Positions 14,706 to 27,287 of a stretch of 64,000 bases of DNA are shown here, one piece after another. The stretch covers positions 25,799,447-25,863,446 of the forward strand of contig OX326959.1 in the NCBI GenBank assembly GCA_946800325.1. Direction: 5' to 3'. A program made the position numbers and the translations under genes. Source of the DNA: Luzula sylvatica (taxonomy: Eukaryota; Streptophyta; Magnoliopsida; Poales; Juncaceae). Each line of letters begins with the position of its first letter. Within the stretch, counting starts at the first letter, position 1. The notes beneath the pieces were generated by a model that saw nothing but the letters and a program-made list of their open reading frames with translations, made no database searches and was not told the DNA's origin.

Positions 14706-15240
14706 ATGATTGGATCGGACGCGAATCACGCTTGTCTTTCCTTCAGAAAAACTTTCATTTCTCCCGATTCTCTTAATTTAGTCCCATCATCTATATTTTT
14801 GTAATCCTAGAACTGTTAATTTTCGTATGTTGAAAGAATAATATAATGGAATGGCTTAGAAGAACGATAAGAATCCAGTCATAAGAAATCCCCAAATGCC
14901 AAATTGATACTCATTAATTAAGGTTATAAATCATAAACTGTGCGACGTTTGATTCTGTTCAATTCACATGCTTTGCATGAAAACCGTGAAATCAGAGTAT
15001 ACTAAAAGGCTCTGCTTTACATGAAAAAATTGATATGCTTTGCCTGCAAAATGCATGAATTTTCAGTACATTACTACTTATATATTAGTATCATCCAATT
15101 CTATATGATTCAGTTAGTTACGCATGTCTACCTTGTTAAAAATAAAGCCTTGTTTATTTTTCACGAGATACTGAAGAAAACCAAAATATTTATGTAATAA
15201 TTGGTATTGCTGAACAAAGATTAGACAACCAAGAGATGAC
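14706..15240. other. Gene-free stretch
   Basis: AT-rich DNA between two LINE relics. No exon, RNA gene or clear repeat was recognised. Confidence 0.4.
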
Positions 15241-15269
15241 ATCTAAACATTGGTTGGTGGTGAAATGAT

Positions 15270-16282
15270 GGGTTAAGGAAATGGAGAAAATAATGAGGTC
15301 ATTTTTTATGGAGAGGTGACAAAATTTGTAAAGGAGGTTATTGGCTAATGGCTTGAGAAAAGTTGTGTTTATTGAAATTTAATGATGGATTAGGAATTCA
15401 TCATATAAAAACACAAAATGACATTTTGTTGTCAAAGACATTAACCAAAATTGTGTTTCGATCGACCCCTCTTTGAACCGATGCCATCCAAGAAATTTAC
15501 GATGCATACCTACTTTTAAATCTCAACACCATTACAAAATGTAATGCTTCCTTTTTTATCAAGGACCTCCGAAGACTATCACATTTTGCCAACTTATCAA
15601 TCCATCCAAACCCGAACAATTCACGATTGATTTTGTTCTGGACACCGGATGGGGCTTTAACAACCAAATCGGCTTATGATTTCTTGAGAAATCCGGGAAT
15701 AATCAAGGACTGGAATGTTCTCCTATGGAGAATCAAAGCGTCGACCAAAGTGCATTTTTTCTGTTGACTAGCCTTGCATGACAGGCTATTAACGACGGTC
15801 AATTTAGAGAAACGAGGATGGCCGAATAATGAGGGTTGCTCACTTTGCGCTCAACACCGAGAAGACGTCGACCATCTCTTATTCCTATGCCCATATGCCA
15901 TGCATGTTTGGAGCTCTATTGTTGGCCATATGTCTCTTCCACCTCTTCAATTCGCTGAAGATCTCCTACAATTTTGGTCAATTAATAAAAAGAAAAGAGA
16001 CAAACCACATAATTCAAGACGGAGTACGATTTGGATAGCAACCATGTGGAACATATGGAACGAGAGGAACCGGAGAATTTTCTCTTTCAAAACTGTCTCC
16101 AGCTTCCTCCTTTCTACTATGATAGTCGAAGAAGTGGACAAATGAACACAAAATTGCTAAGAATTTGTTCTCTCCTATTTAAACAATTGATGTAGATATG
16201 TTGATTACTTTATTTTTTTAATACAAATTTGAGCTAGACTATTGAGCTACTCTATCAAAAAAAAAAAAAAAAAAAAAATGAT
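15270..16282 (+). pseudogene. Degenerate LINE 3' half with poly-A tail
   Basis: Several frames together give the end of a plant LINE polyprotein: FLWRGDKICKGGYWLMA, then a stop, LLKFNDGLGIHHIKTQND, WTPDGALTTKSAYDFL, and a zf-RVT domain (15774-16145) with LEKRGWPNNEGCSLCAQH, DHLLFLCPYAMHVW and WNIWNERNRRIFSF. Frameshifts and stops separate these blocks. It ends in a poly-A run at 16257-16277. The start is lost. Confidence 0.82.
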
Positions 16283-16489
16283 CTGTTTTGTGTGAAAGGT
16301 GCGGTGGTACGAATGCCACGAATGTGGTTGATTTTTATCACTCACAAATGGATCTTGCAATTTATAACAATGAAGACAAGTTTAAAGACTACCATGTCAG
16401 GTTGCAAGGAAAACGTGCTTGTATCATGGTCCACAAATAAATGGTTTATTATTATTTGTGTTGTATCATGGTACGAATACCTCAAATAT

Positions 16490-17290
16490 AGTGTATGATA
16501 TTTGTGTTGTATTATTTATTTGTAAATAATACTTACAAATTTTATAACCTCTATATTGCTTAATCAATATAAAATCATTTATCTTATTTGATATATATGG
16601 TTTGAGTTTATTCATGAATCACAATAGATACATTTTATGTGAGAAAATAATAAAGATGGTATTTACGAGAGGTGGAAATTAACTTCTTTTGAGAAATTGT
16701 TTCATGGACAGCTTTTCAGTTTCAATTTCAATTAGTTGTCCTCGTTCAATTTCATAAATCATCAAAGAAAAAACCGAAATAAGAGGAGTACGATTAATAC
16801 CCCTTTATCATTCACCGTATTCAATATAAATGGTAGACAAAAATACTCTAAAAAAAGATAATATATACAATCCTCAAAAAAGCAATATAAGATACTATAT
16901 CTTCTTATTTTGGAAGAGGGGCACTCGAACCCTCTCCAAATTTCTTCAAACAAAAAAAAAATACTATATCTTCTTTCTTCCAAAAATACTTTCAAGGTAT
17001 ACATATAGAAATACAAAACTTGGATCGAAGAATTCGGTGCACGACTTCATTTCTTTCAAAGTGAAGAACATCCGTTCTTCAATGCTACAAGAACGAATAC
17101 GAGATAAGTTTTCGAATTGTAGAACTTTATAAATGGATAAACACAAATCTTACACAAGAAGGCTTCAATCAGTCTTTATGACAGCAGTGGCGCGATCACG
17201 CGACTACATTCAAGCTTGATCTCATATTACAATTTTATTATTTATTTTAATTAATTTATTTGATAATTTTCACAAATATAACTAATAATC
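16490..17290. repeat. Dispersed duplication, copy 1
   Basis: Two blocks (about 16490-16640 and 16965-17290) recur in the same order at about 20925-21720. Shared strings include CAAGGTATACA, GAAGAATTCGGTGCACGA and GCTTGATCTCAT. No protein family was recognised. It may be an unnamed transposon. Confidence 0.65.
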
Positions 17291-20068
17291 TAAAGACAGA
17301 TTAGTCGAGTAATATTCGCCGAATTAGAATTAGATCATCAATTAATGACAAAATTGTCAAGTGAAATTACCAGTTGTAAGAAAGCAGCAAATAAGAGAAC
17401 TCAGCAGTATTATTTGATGATGCTGATTTTTTGTTTGATGAGCTTATTATGGACATCATCATGTCATAACTTTCTCGGTTTCTTAATTCTTAGACGTTCA
17501 AGTAAACAACCTTACATATTTACTTATTTATGTAATATTTAAAATTGTAATACAAATATATCCAAAATTTAAGAATAATTTAAAATTCTTATCATATGAA
17601 TATGTTAGTTTATATATAAAAAGAATTTGGTTAAACTTTCAAAGACCAATAATAACAAAAATAATTCATTACACATGAATTAAATATAGAGAGATAAATG
17701 AGACAAATATGATTCTGATTAATTTTAATCAATTGGCGTGGTTGGTCTGTGATATGTTTCCCCATATATTAAATATGATTCTCTCTTCATTTTTTTTCGC
17801 CGAAGAAAAATAAGTTTCAAATGTATTTAATACATATAACTAAAGAAAAAAATAAAGTTTGGTAATTTATTTACCTCTTTAGGTTGAATCAGTGTTGTCC
17901 CCGACTGTTCCGTACCGTTTACCGAAATTTACAACATTGGGTTGAATTGTGGTTTGATCATGGAGATTGTTTTGACCACTGCAACATATCTGACAATTGT
18001 TCTAAACATTTCTATCTCCACTTATGAAGAATTTTAATTAAAGCCTATATTGTTATTCTAAAATGAATAACATGTCGGAGTTGGTACCCTCGTATCGAGC
18101 AAATAAAACAATGTCTTATGACATTTTATATTGATATGAAAAAACAATATTACCAAAGTCATGTGACATTGTTATGCTTATTCATGAACCAATTTTAACT
18201 TAAATAGTTTTTCTTAAATTATTTGAAGTAATACTTCACAATATATAATTTTCTTTTAATACAAAATTGGTCGTGTCAATTTTCATAATAACAATTGCAC
18301 ATGTATCCTATTTTTTTGATTTATTTTGTGCATGCATAATTGATCATTATAATAAAACTATTCATTTAAATAGTTTATTGTTGAATGATTCTATTTCATA
18401 TATGTTTGATGGTTTTGACTTGGGAACCAAATGTGGGATAAAGTTAAACTTAATCATACTCCAACAATATAAATATTGAGGAGATTAAATTGAAAATAAA
18501 TGTCACTATAATTGGCAGTTATAATGTTAATCATTTCTTCCCAAGATTAAAATCGAAATGAAAGGAATGAAATTGCATCACATTAAATGCTATCAAATTT
18601 AACGGTTAATATAAAGTTTTGACCAAAAGATAATTTTGTCATGTCACATAATTTGTCATTTATTGTTATTGAGCACTGACTTGATATAATGTATCAGACA
18701 ATGTAATTTTAAAAAAATTGGTCATTGAATTAGACATGGTACTTAAAAAAATATTATTCATTGTGAAGATTAATTTTACCAGTCAATTTAATTAAATGAA
18801 ATGTTTAAGCAATAAATTTCATAATTGTCTTTTATGGTATTAATCCATTTTATTATTAGCATAAGATAAGACAAAACGGTTAGACATATGAATTAATCCT
18901 ATAACAATATATAAATGTCATTTGCCATATATATTCATATATTTTGAGCAACCTAAAAAGACAATATTTGTCAAAAGTTTGCTGTTTGCTTTTATTGTTA
19001 CTAAATTGTTTTCTTTGCTCATTATTCAGCATCCATGTGATTAGTAATTATTGGTATTAAATCCAACGAAATTTTGACTAATAGTTCAGAGAAATTAATT
19101 TATATTGATCAATATAAATATTTATTTAAAATAACAAAAATAACGTTATATTTGCAAAGATGTTTAATTTTACATTGCTTAAATAAGCAAATCAAACAAA
19201 TAAACAAGAAGTTTGACAAAAAAAAATGTTTCTTCATGTGACTTTGGATTTCACTTAGTACTTAATCTTGAAAAAATTGCATGAATATGACACGTGTCAT
19301 TTTTTTTATTTTTTTTATATTACAACCTAAATTATACCCATGTATACAAAAAAATATATAATTTGTTTCCGAATTCATCACAATATCCTCGACGAGGTGA
19401 CAAAGTAAACTAATTAACATTTCTAATTGACTCAATAAAATGTTAATTGACACATTTAATTAACACATCAATAATTTATAATATGTCAATATTAGTAAAT
19501 GTTAATTGACGTGTCAATTCAATTAAATAATCATTTAAATCGTTAAATGAGACAATCCAATAATACCAATCAACATACTTAATCATCTCTTGCCGTCTCA
19601 TCAATAATGTTATTTTTGTGTTATCGGGGCTTCATATATAATCCCCGTATGAAACTATGACACAATTATTAATTTCGTATGGTATAATTTACAATTGTGT
19701 TTTTTTTTTTTAATTTGGTATTTTTTATGTTAATATATGACATTTTAAATATATATTTCGGTTTTATGTATATTATTCACGATTCTTTTTATTTGTTTTG
19801 AAACTTTAATTTTGTTTGAATTATAATATGTTATATTTTATTTATTTTATGTGGATTTATAAAGATGGACCAATTTCATGAACACTTATTAATTATAATG
19901 CATATATCCATAATAGACAAATTTCATGAACCTTTATTACTTATAATAAATTGATTGACATCAATATATTTGCAAAAATATCACGATTATATAATTGAGA
20001 TTAAACGTACCTGCGCAAATTTTATTTAAACAAATTATATAAAACATGTCAAAAAAAAGGTATGAAGT
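17291..20068. other. AT-rich gene-free stretch, left part of a Helitron in part
   Basis: No coding exon was recognised in 2.8 kb. The right end is the 3' terminus of a Helitron (20069-20100), so an unknown part of this stretch belongs to it. Its 5' border could not be placed. A CACGTG-containing string occurs at about 19290. Confidence 0.4.
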
Positions 20069-20100
20069 CCCGCGCAATTGTTGCGCGGGCCATTGCTAGT
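20069..20100 (+). mobile_element. Helitron 3' terminus
   Basis: A hairpin with CCCGCGCAA and TTGCGCGGG arms (20069-20089) is followed seven bases later by CTAGT. This is the classical plant Helitron 3' end. The body extends to the left for an unknown distance. Confidence 0.85.
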
Positions 20101-20924
20101 AGTATTCTAATTCCGAACATCTTTAATGATGTTAAGATGTATTCATTAATAATACTAATTTCAAAATATTAGCCAAATTTATAATCATATAAATAAATAA
20201 TATTTGCCTAAAATGGGTGTTGGAATTTATTTAAAAGATTCCTATAGGTGCCTAAATAATTAGCATACATTTTGATTCAAATACAAATATTGATCTGATC
20301 AATCAATAAAGTATGAATCATAAAATAAACAGGCACATATTAGTTAAATATAAAATCGTACGAAAACAAATAATTATGATATCACTAATATATATAAAAT
20401 CCAAAAAGCATTTCGATAATAGATCTTACAAAATCTATTTCATTGAGGAGAATTAGGCTTATGCCTATATATTAGTCACCAGAAGTGGGATACCAATCAT
20501 TGTGGTTGGCTGGTCCGTAGAAATTGTTCAAAGGGTGAATGAAACGACTTATGTGACACTTCGAAGCAAAATTTAGACTCGATAGTCTATGTCCATCCCT
20601 ATGGTAAAGTGATTCATGGTGATGGTTAGGTTAAATGTTATCATTCTTAATAATTTCAGAAAAAAAAAAATATATATATTATATTAAATAATTTAACGAA
20701 GTATATATTCACACTGTATTATCTTTGAGGAATTACCTAAGTTAGAATTGGCGTGGGTCGTGACTAATGGATACATGCATGAGCATAATGTATTTTTATG
20801 ATAATCAAGGTTAGCGCATGACACATGGTTCAAGACCTAGTTCAATTTTTCCTACTATATATGTGATTATAGAAAATTAGTTGAATGACACATGTTTCAA
20901 GACCTAGTTCCCCATTCAGCATCG

Positions 20925-21720
20925 CTCCTATAAATAATACTTACACATTTTAAAACCTCTATATTGCTTAATTAATATAAAATTATTTATCTCATTTGAT
21001 ACATATGGTTTGATTTTATTTCGTGAATCACAATATATGGTGTGAATTCAAGACTACGTCTACCCACAAGGACAAGTATGAGTCTGACGATATCGAGACG
21101 AATTAGACACACATGAGATAGACGGACGGCGAAACACAACGATATCGAGTCTTGTGGGAATGGGACGACGCACGCGTTGCCGGAATGGAAAAAAAATATG
21201 GAGAGCAAGACGGAAGAAATGCTTCAACCCTTCGTACACCATCAATTGGTGCGGTATGATTGTCAATTCTTCCATATTCGTACGTCCGGATCGATGGCGT
21301 GATTCTGGATATAGGAAAATGCACCGCGTCCTTCATCCGCTGCGCGAGACGTGGGGCCGACGATTTTCCAACACTTTCTTCCAAAAATATTTTCAAGGTA
21401 TACACGTCAAAACTTGGTTCGAAGAATTCGGTGCACGATTTTATTTCTTTCAAAGTGAATAACATTCATTCTCCACTGTTCTACCTGATACGAGATAAGT
21501 TCACGATGTGTAGAATTTTGGAGATGAATAAACGCAAATCCTGCACAAGAAGACGTCAATATATCATTAGGACAACATTGACACGACCACGCAGACACGC
21601 AGTTACGTCCATGCTTGATCTCATTTTATAATTTGATAATTTATTTAATTAATTTATTTGATAATTAATTAATTTAATTAATTAATTTGATAATTTTCAC
21701 AAATATAACCAACAATTTGT
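20925..21720. repeat. Dispersed duplication, copy 2
   Basis: This matches 16490-17290 and is less AT-rich in the middle (about 21050-21350), where copy 1 has different DNA. Open frames on both strands of the middle part are not recognisable proteins. Confidence 0.65.
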
Positions 21721-22203
21721 GCCTTAAATTAAGTTCCAATTATAAGTTTCATGATGATATGTTTTAATGAAAAGGTTAAGAAATGATTGCGAAATAAGAA
21801 ATTGGATAAAAATGTGAATGTCCCGTTTTTTAGGTAATCGAAAAAAAATACATATAGTACGCAAGTATAATACACAATCATGATTCCCCGAAGAACTAGA
21901 AGTCCCCATTAATATATAGAAAGAAAATTTTCATGATATAACACTGAAATTTGAAATATCGATCCAAGTTCAATTTGCACTGTTTCAATTAACGTAGTAT
22001 AGCCTACGGGTCTTTCTCAAAAAAAATTAACGTAGTATGTACACTTACATCCCTGACCTTCTAAATGGACATAAATTACATGGAATGCCACTAATGATGC
22101 ATATTGTACTATTTACCAATAGTATCATGTAAAGGGATGTATATAGATAGTCTTATTATATTTCTAGTACTATCTTCTTATTTATGTGGGTTTAATTCAT
22201 GAA
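21721..22203. other. 3' flank of the TIGR01589 gene
   Basis: AT-rich DNA without recognisable features. It presumably includes the 3' untranslated region of the minus-strand gene that ends at 22204. Confidence 0.4.
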
Positions 22204-23462
22204 TTAATCTTGATCGTCAGAATTTCTAGAGGCAGATAATTCTGATAGCAAATTTTGAATGCGTTGATGAGTCTCCATCTCGATTACTACACTTTCTTCT
22301 CTCTCTTTTGCATATGCTTCGAAGAAGTCTTTGTTTTCCTTCTCCAACTCTTTCCATACTATAAATTAAACCAAATAAAAATGAACATATAAAACAATGT
22401 ATACATGACAAATTGCAATATTTTAACTCTTTGTTTTCCTTCTCCAACTCTTTCCATACTACAAATTAAACCAAATAAAAATGAAAACATATAAAACAAT
22501 GTATACATGACAAATTGCAATATTTTCTTGTGTGATCAATCGTGCTAACGCTAATGCATTGCATGAAATAAACCTTTTTCACGTTGAACATAGAATATAT
22601 GTGTCTTTCACTTTTGAGAATATGTTAAACCAAATTAAGAATATGCAAATCAAATAAGAAAATCTATAAAGTTTAGCTAGGCAATAGTTTATCATCAAGA
22701 GATATATCTATGATATGCTATACTAGATTTGACGGCACGTAATTAGCAACTAATCAAGCAAACACCCTCCTTATATATAGGCTAAAAAACTAGTTTTATA
22801 AACACATTACACATTTTAGCCTACTTGCTATCTGAATTAAAGCCATTTGTATTTTGGTTTGGAGAAATCTCCCACTTTTTATCAATAATAATAGTCACCT
22901 AGATTTTGCGTATATATTTGCACCTAGAAGTATGCATGACAATCAAATTTAGAATTTTGTTTTCATTTAAAAAATTTCATTTTTAGGTAAAATCTAGATA
23001 CGAAAATATAAGTGTTTATCATTATTGTTATTTATCCATGTCCATGACATACCTTAGTCACGTTACACGAAACACATACTTCATTGTTTAATGCGTTACC
23101 AACACATGAAGTAGAAATTTTTTTAGGGGCAAGAGCATCGCTACAACTTTGGTATGGAATGATATATGTAGTCTATATCGATCATATAGATCAAAGTATA
23201 TACATGCAAGTACAAACATTTCAAGTATACCTGTGGAAGTGATGATAGGTTTGATATTCGCATGTTTATCGATGGCCTCGACGCATTCTTCTTTTGTCAT
23301 GTTGAACTGCAAACACTTCTCTATCAGATGTTGCACCTGAAATTTCATTAACGAGATCTCGATATATATATATATATAGCAAATTAAGAATTCAAAGGAC
23401 AAAACAAAGAATGAATCTCTCAGTACCATTCTTATGTAGGAACTCGAAGACTCGTCAGCCAT
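22204..23462 (-). CDS. Plant-specific TIGR01589 (protein 1589) family protein
   Basis: Three exons on the minus strand: 23427-23462, 23231-23336, 22204-22358, giving 297 nt (98 aa). The protein starts MADESSSSYIRM, and the core runs VQHLIEKCLQFNMTKEECVEAIDKHANIKPIITSTVWKELEKENKDFFEAYAKEREE, quoted here in parts: 'LIEKCLQFNMTKEECVEAI', 'HANIKPIITSTVWKELEKEN' and 'DFFEAYAKER'. This is the whole plant-specific domain TIGR01589. From memory, Arabidopsis members include the RPGE/BPG4 proteins that restrain GLK transcription factors and photosynthetic gene expression; that role is inference for this gene. The tail after the domain is short and acidic. A 100-bp tandem duplication copies the exon-3 acceptor. 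Three G-boxes lie upstream. Confidence 0.9.
22328..22529. repeat. 100-bp tandem duplication over an exon border
   Basis: 22328-22427 and 22428-22529 are nearly identical (two inserted bases and a few changes). Each copy holds an AG acceptor followed by the first codons of exon 3 (VWKELEKENK on the minus strand). In gene orientation the second copy lies upstream of the functional exon. Confidence 0.92.
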
Positions 23463-23599
23463 TTTCGATCTCTTTCTGAGCGATCAAGGGAAATTGAAGT
23501 TTGTGTTTCGAGAGTAATGACTAATGAGGAATAAAGTGGGGGAAGGGGGGAATCAAGGTGGGGGATAAAAAGGGAGTGGTACTGCTAAGAGTCTACAGA

Positions 23600-23852
23600 C
23601 ACGTGGCACGATGGGGCCTGTATCACGTGGATTGAGAAACCTTATTGGTGGAGACGAGATGAGGAAGATTTTACATAACACAACACCGATACCCTAATAG
23701 TAATACTATTTCACACTCCATTACGATTATTATTACTATTTGCTATTTATATTTGTCCTTCCAAGAAAGTGGGACACTGCCTACGGGCCTTACTGTCGAA
23801 AAAAAAGAAAAAAAAAAGGTGGGACACGAATACACAGGGCCCATATCACGTG
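23600..23852. promoter_or_regulatory. Three G-boxes upstream of the TIGR01589 gene
   Basis: CACGTG occurs at 23600-23605, 23624-23629 and 23847-23852, between 138 and 390 bp before the start codon at 23462. The second and third share the longer context ATCACGTGG. G-boxes bind PIF, HY5 and related factors. Direct binding is inference. Confidence 0.6.
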
Positions 23853-25232
23853 GCATTGTTGCCCATGTCTCATTCCTATACTTTTTCATGAGAGGAAATA
23901 AATGTGGGCTAGAATATATGAGAAGAAACCAAATGAAATGAATGTGATAATTTGAAGGTGAGGTGTAATTAATGGAACGGTCTATTAAGAAAAAGAAATA
24001 CAAATGCTCATGTCGATGTGGCTTCCAAGTAGGAGAGAGAGAGAGAGAGAGAGAATATGCAACCTCCAAGCCGGCCCACATGGACCGGGCCCACCCAAGT
24101 TCTCTCTTCCCTTTCCTGAATATATACAATTTTACATCATAAGCAAACACTAAATGTTGAGTAAATATTGAATATATAAAATCATCTATTACATTGTGTT
24201 CGAAAAAACTCGATTTTGAAAATATATAATTTTTGCAGTAACTTCGTCGAAAACTATCTAATATAAGTTTTCTTCGCATATTGAATCGAGAGAAGAACTT
24301 GTGTTAGAACTATATTAATATCGGAGCTAAAAACAAAGATAAATTTTTTAATAACAAAGTTATTTTTTATTATGTAATGTTCTAGTAAACTTTAACATAA
24401 GAAACACAATATTTGACCAAAAAATTATATTATTTTTTAAGAAGAGAAACAAAAAGTAAGAAATATATATAAAAAAGGACTAATTTAACGCGACTCGTTA
24501 TATAACAAAATCCATTTGAGTTCTACAATCGTGTTGAGGATTGTAATATTTTATTTAAGATTTGAGATCTACCATTGATGAATATCGTATGCGATATTAA
24601 CCGTCAAATTTTAATCATATGATATATAATAAAAAAAATATACTTTTCTACTTAAATCTATTTTTTTTTTTTATCGGATCAAACCACAACACATTATCTA
24701 AAAAATGGTTACAATGTTTGGATGTCCAACAACGAATAAAAAATAAAAAAATAAAAGGAGAGAAATTGCAAATAGTTATATCTTTCATGATATTCACCTT
24801 TAATTGTTGTAATTCCCACTCGTTTGGAATATATGCTATAATTTTATATATTGACATACAAATGTATATTGAAATATAAGGACTAGTAAAACCAAAGTAT
24901 TGAAATAGGAAATTTTTTTGAATTGATTGAAATAGGAAATTTAGGGACCACCCTAAATAAAAAGACATATTTTTCGTACTCGCAGAGATTTCTAGAGAGA
25001 GAGAGTTGGTGCATGTGAGTAACTGCAATATATCACCATCTCATCTCTTCTATCTGACGTGGCTAAACCCTATTGGCTAGCCATACTACATATGGCAAAT
25101 CATTGGCCACCTTATTCTCATGCACAATGATGAAATTAATTTGTCCCCTTTCTCTTGTTTTTTTACCCTATTTAACCTCTTTATTTGTAGAAATATATTC
25201 TTGAATTTTTTGAATTTGAATTTATAGGTTAT
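23853..25232. other. Gene-free stretch with GA microsatellite
   Basis: A (GA)n run lies at about 24031-24053 and a shorter one at 24992-25004. Long open frames here (for example minus strand 23743-24279) have no family features. The right end adjoins the RAD51D 3' flank. Confidence 0.45.
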
Positions 25233-25247
25233 AACTTATGAGTATTA

Positions 25248-25330
25248 CTTTGTAAATACCATTTTTTTCATATATGAAAATTCCAAGGTAGGCAACCGCC
25301 TTCCTTTTTCAAAAAAAAAAAAAAAAAAAA
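25248..25330 (+). mobile_element. Tiny poly-A retroposon with 15-bp target duplication
   Basis: An 83-bp insert ends in about 21 A residues and is flanked by exact copies of AACTTATGAGTATTA (25233-25247 and 25331-25345). The body contains CCAAGGTAGGCAACCGCC. The structure indicates a severely 5'-truncated LINE or SINE insertion just downstream of the RAD51D stop codon. Confidence 0.82.
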
Positions 25331-25429
25331 AACTTATGAGTATTAATATATATTGCAAATATTTCGAAATGACAAAACCTCTGAATGGAAGATATTTTAT
25401 TTGATAAGGTTGGCACCGATGCGATGACT

Positions 25430-27287
25430 TCAAGTTGGGATGAGAAAATCCGTACCGGTACGACTGGAAACCTGAGGTGAGAGAAAGTGGAGAAACCCTA
25501 ATTATCAACTTATAGAAAGAGACAAGACATTTATATATGCGATGCATTGTACCTGTCGACCAATAATACGTACCGTTTGGGGTGTTGTGGAAATTTCGTT
25601 TGGATTCATTCAATATTGAGTTCATGGCCTACGTAACCTAAACCAGATCTTTTATATCTATTTATCTTATGTGCAATCTATATAATCTATCTCTCTCTTT
25701 CTCTCTCTAGAATCTAGATAGAGAGAGAGGATGTAATGACCACAAAATGAGATAAAATTGGATAAAATGACAAAATATCACATGCACCGTTTACAATTTG
25801 TAATGAGAGAGAGTTGTACCAACCATTAATGTGTGCTTCATAATTTTGGCGGTATGATAATTGGTACCAGTACGGGTACCGAGTAAAAGGCGTACATGTG
25901 GAATTAGTTTCCAAGTTTCTCCAAGAGCTGGTTTTAACGAACCCATTTCACCACCAACCATGTGATTTGTCACCTAATTCAAAAATTAATAATTATTTGT
26001 AAAATAATTTATATATAATTTTGGGTTAAGATGAAAAAATGTTAGTGTAAAAAATAAACTTACTAAAATCGCGAGATTATGTTCATGTGATAATTTTTTC
26101 AACATAATTCCAACTTGTGCCATTATAGATCTTCCTGTTATTATATATTAGAGTAATTTAATAATTTAATTGTACGATTTTGCAATTTAAATTAGAATTA
26201 GTACCTTGTGAATTTTTGCCACCAAGAATTGGTGCAATTAATGAAGAGATTGAATCAATTATAATCAGACATAACTTAGAAGAATCTCTAAAATTTACCT
26301 AAAAATAATAATAAAACATTATATATATATAAAAGAGGAAAATAGAAAAATTACAAAAATACCCTTTTGTGTTTTAAGGTTGGTTCGAGCTGGTGTAGGA
26401 AATCTACAAGGGAAAAAATGTCAAAAAATGCCTGACAATGTATGTTACTCATTATTCTCTGAATTCTTCTTTCTTTTTCCTGAAATTATTAAAATGTACT
26501 ATATATATATGAGAAAAATAAATTTGTACATTTAAGAAAAGCATAAATGTAATTTTAAGTAAATTACCTCTTTGAATGGAGAGGGAGGGAATTGATTAAT
26601 AAATCGAAAAATACGTTTCGGTGAAAATGAATTGCATGTATCCAAATATAAAATGGATCCATATTGTTTATCGACTATATTTGCAGCTGAATGTAAACAA
26701 ACCTGCGATTTTACGAAAATACCCTTCATCAATTAGGGTTTAGGAAAACAATGGTTATTGATTAATGAGGAAATGCTTACTTGGGTTTTACCAGAAGAAC
26801 AAGGGCCTGCAATTTCGGTTAATTGCCCTTCACGAAATCCACCTCCTAAAATTGCATCAATCCTGAAATTACATGAAAATCAAATTGCAATTTATCTACT
26901 TCATGAAATGAGAGTAACATTTTGATACATTTGGGGATGAAATTACATTGATACCCTTCAAATCCTGTAGAGAGAAATCGTTTCTTTTGCTTGGCCTCGT
27001 CCAGCAATTCCATCCCATTCAACCATGGAAGACGTGAACTGACTATTCCACCCAATGCTTGATCCGTCTCCTCCTGTTTACAAGGTGTTCGACAAAATGA
27101 TCAAGGAATCTTAATAACAAAACTACGAATTAAACTATTAATCAATTGCGGTTAACACAGATCACAGCAGTAATCACTATCAAAATCGAATGTACATGCA
27201 ATTTTGAGGTAGATAAAGAAGAATGCTAACCAAAAATCCATGCAATTGAGGCTTGCTTTCTTCTTCTGCCTCGAGCTTCGCATTCAT
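25430..27287 (-). CDS. RAD51D: DNA repair protein RAD51D (RAD51 paralogue)
   Basis: Nine exons on the minus strand: 27231-27287, 26955-27073, 26781-26862, 26568-26702, 26363-26479, 26205-26298, 26064-26134, 25824-25973, 25430-25471. They sum to 867 nt (288 aa). The ATPase core is complete: [20 protein letters not shown], Walker A GPCSSGKT (residues 78-85), [28 protein letters not shown], Walker B LCLIIIDS (179-186), and [19 protein letters not shown], which is diagnostic of RAD51D over RAD51B, RAD51C, XRCC2 and XRCC3. The family acts in homologous recombination in the BCDX2 complex. The N-terminal helical domain usual for RAD51D is missing or unrecognised: only a 19-residue acidic exon 1 precedes EETDQALGG. 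The last exon has only 13 codons. It is head-to-head with YRDC. Confidence 0.9.

Noticed and set aside
16915..16945. tRNA T-arm-like string (GGTTCGAGTGCCCC on the minus strand)
   Set aside because: No acceptor, D or anticodon arm at the right spacing and no A box upstream; not a tRNA or a credible SINE.
23743..24279. 178-codon open frame on the minus strand
   Set aside because: It crosses a GA microsatellite, has no family motif and overlaps the promoter of the TIGR01589 gene; most likely fortuitous.
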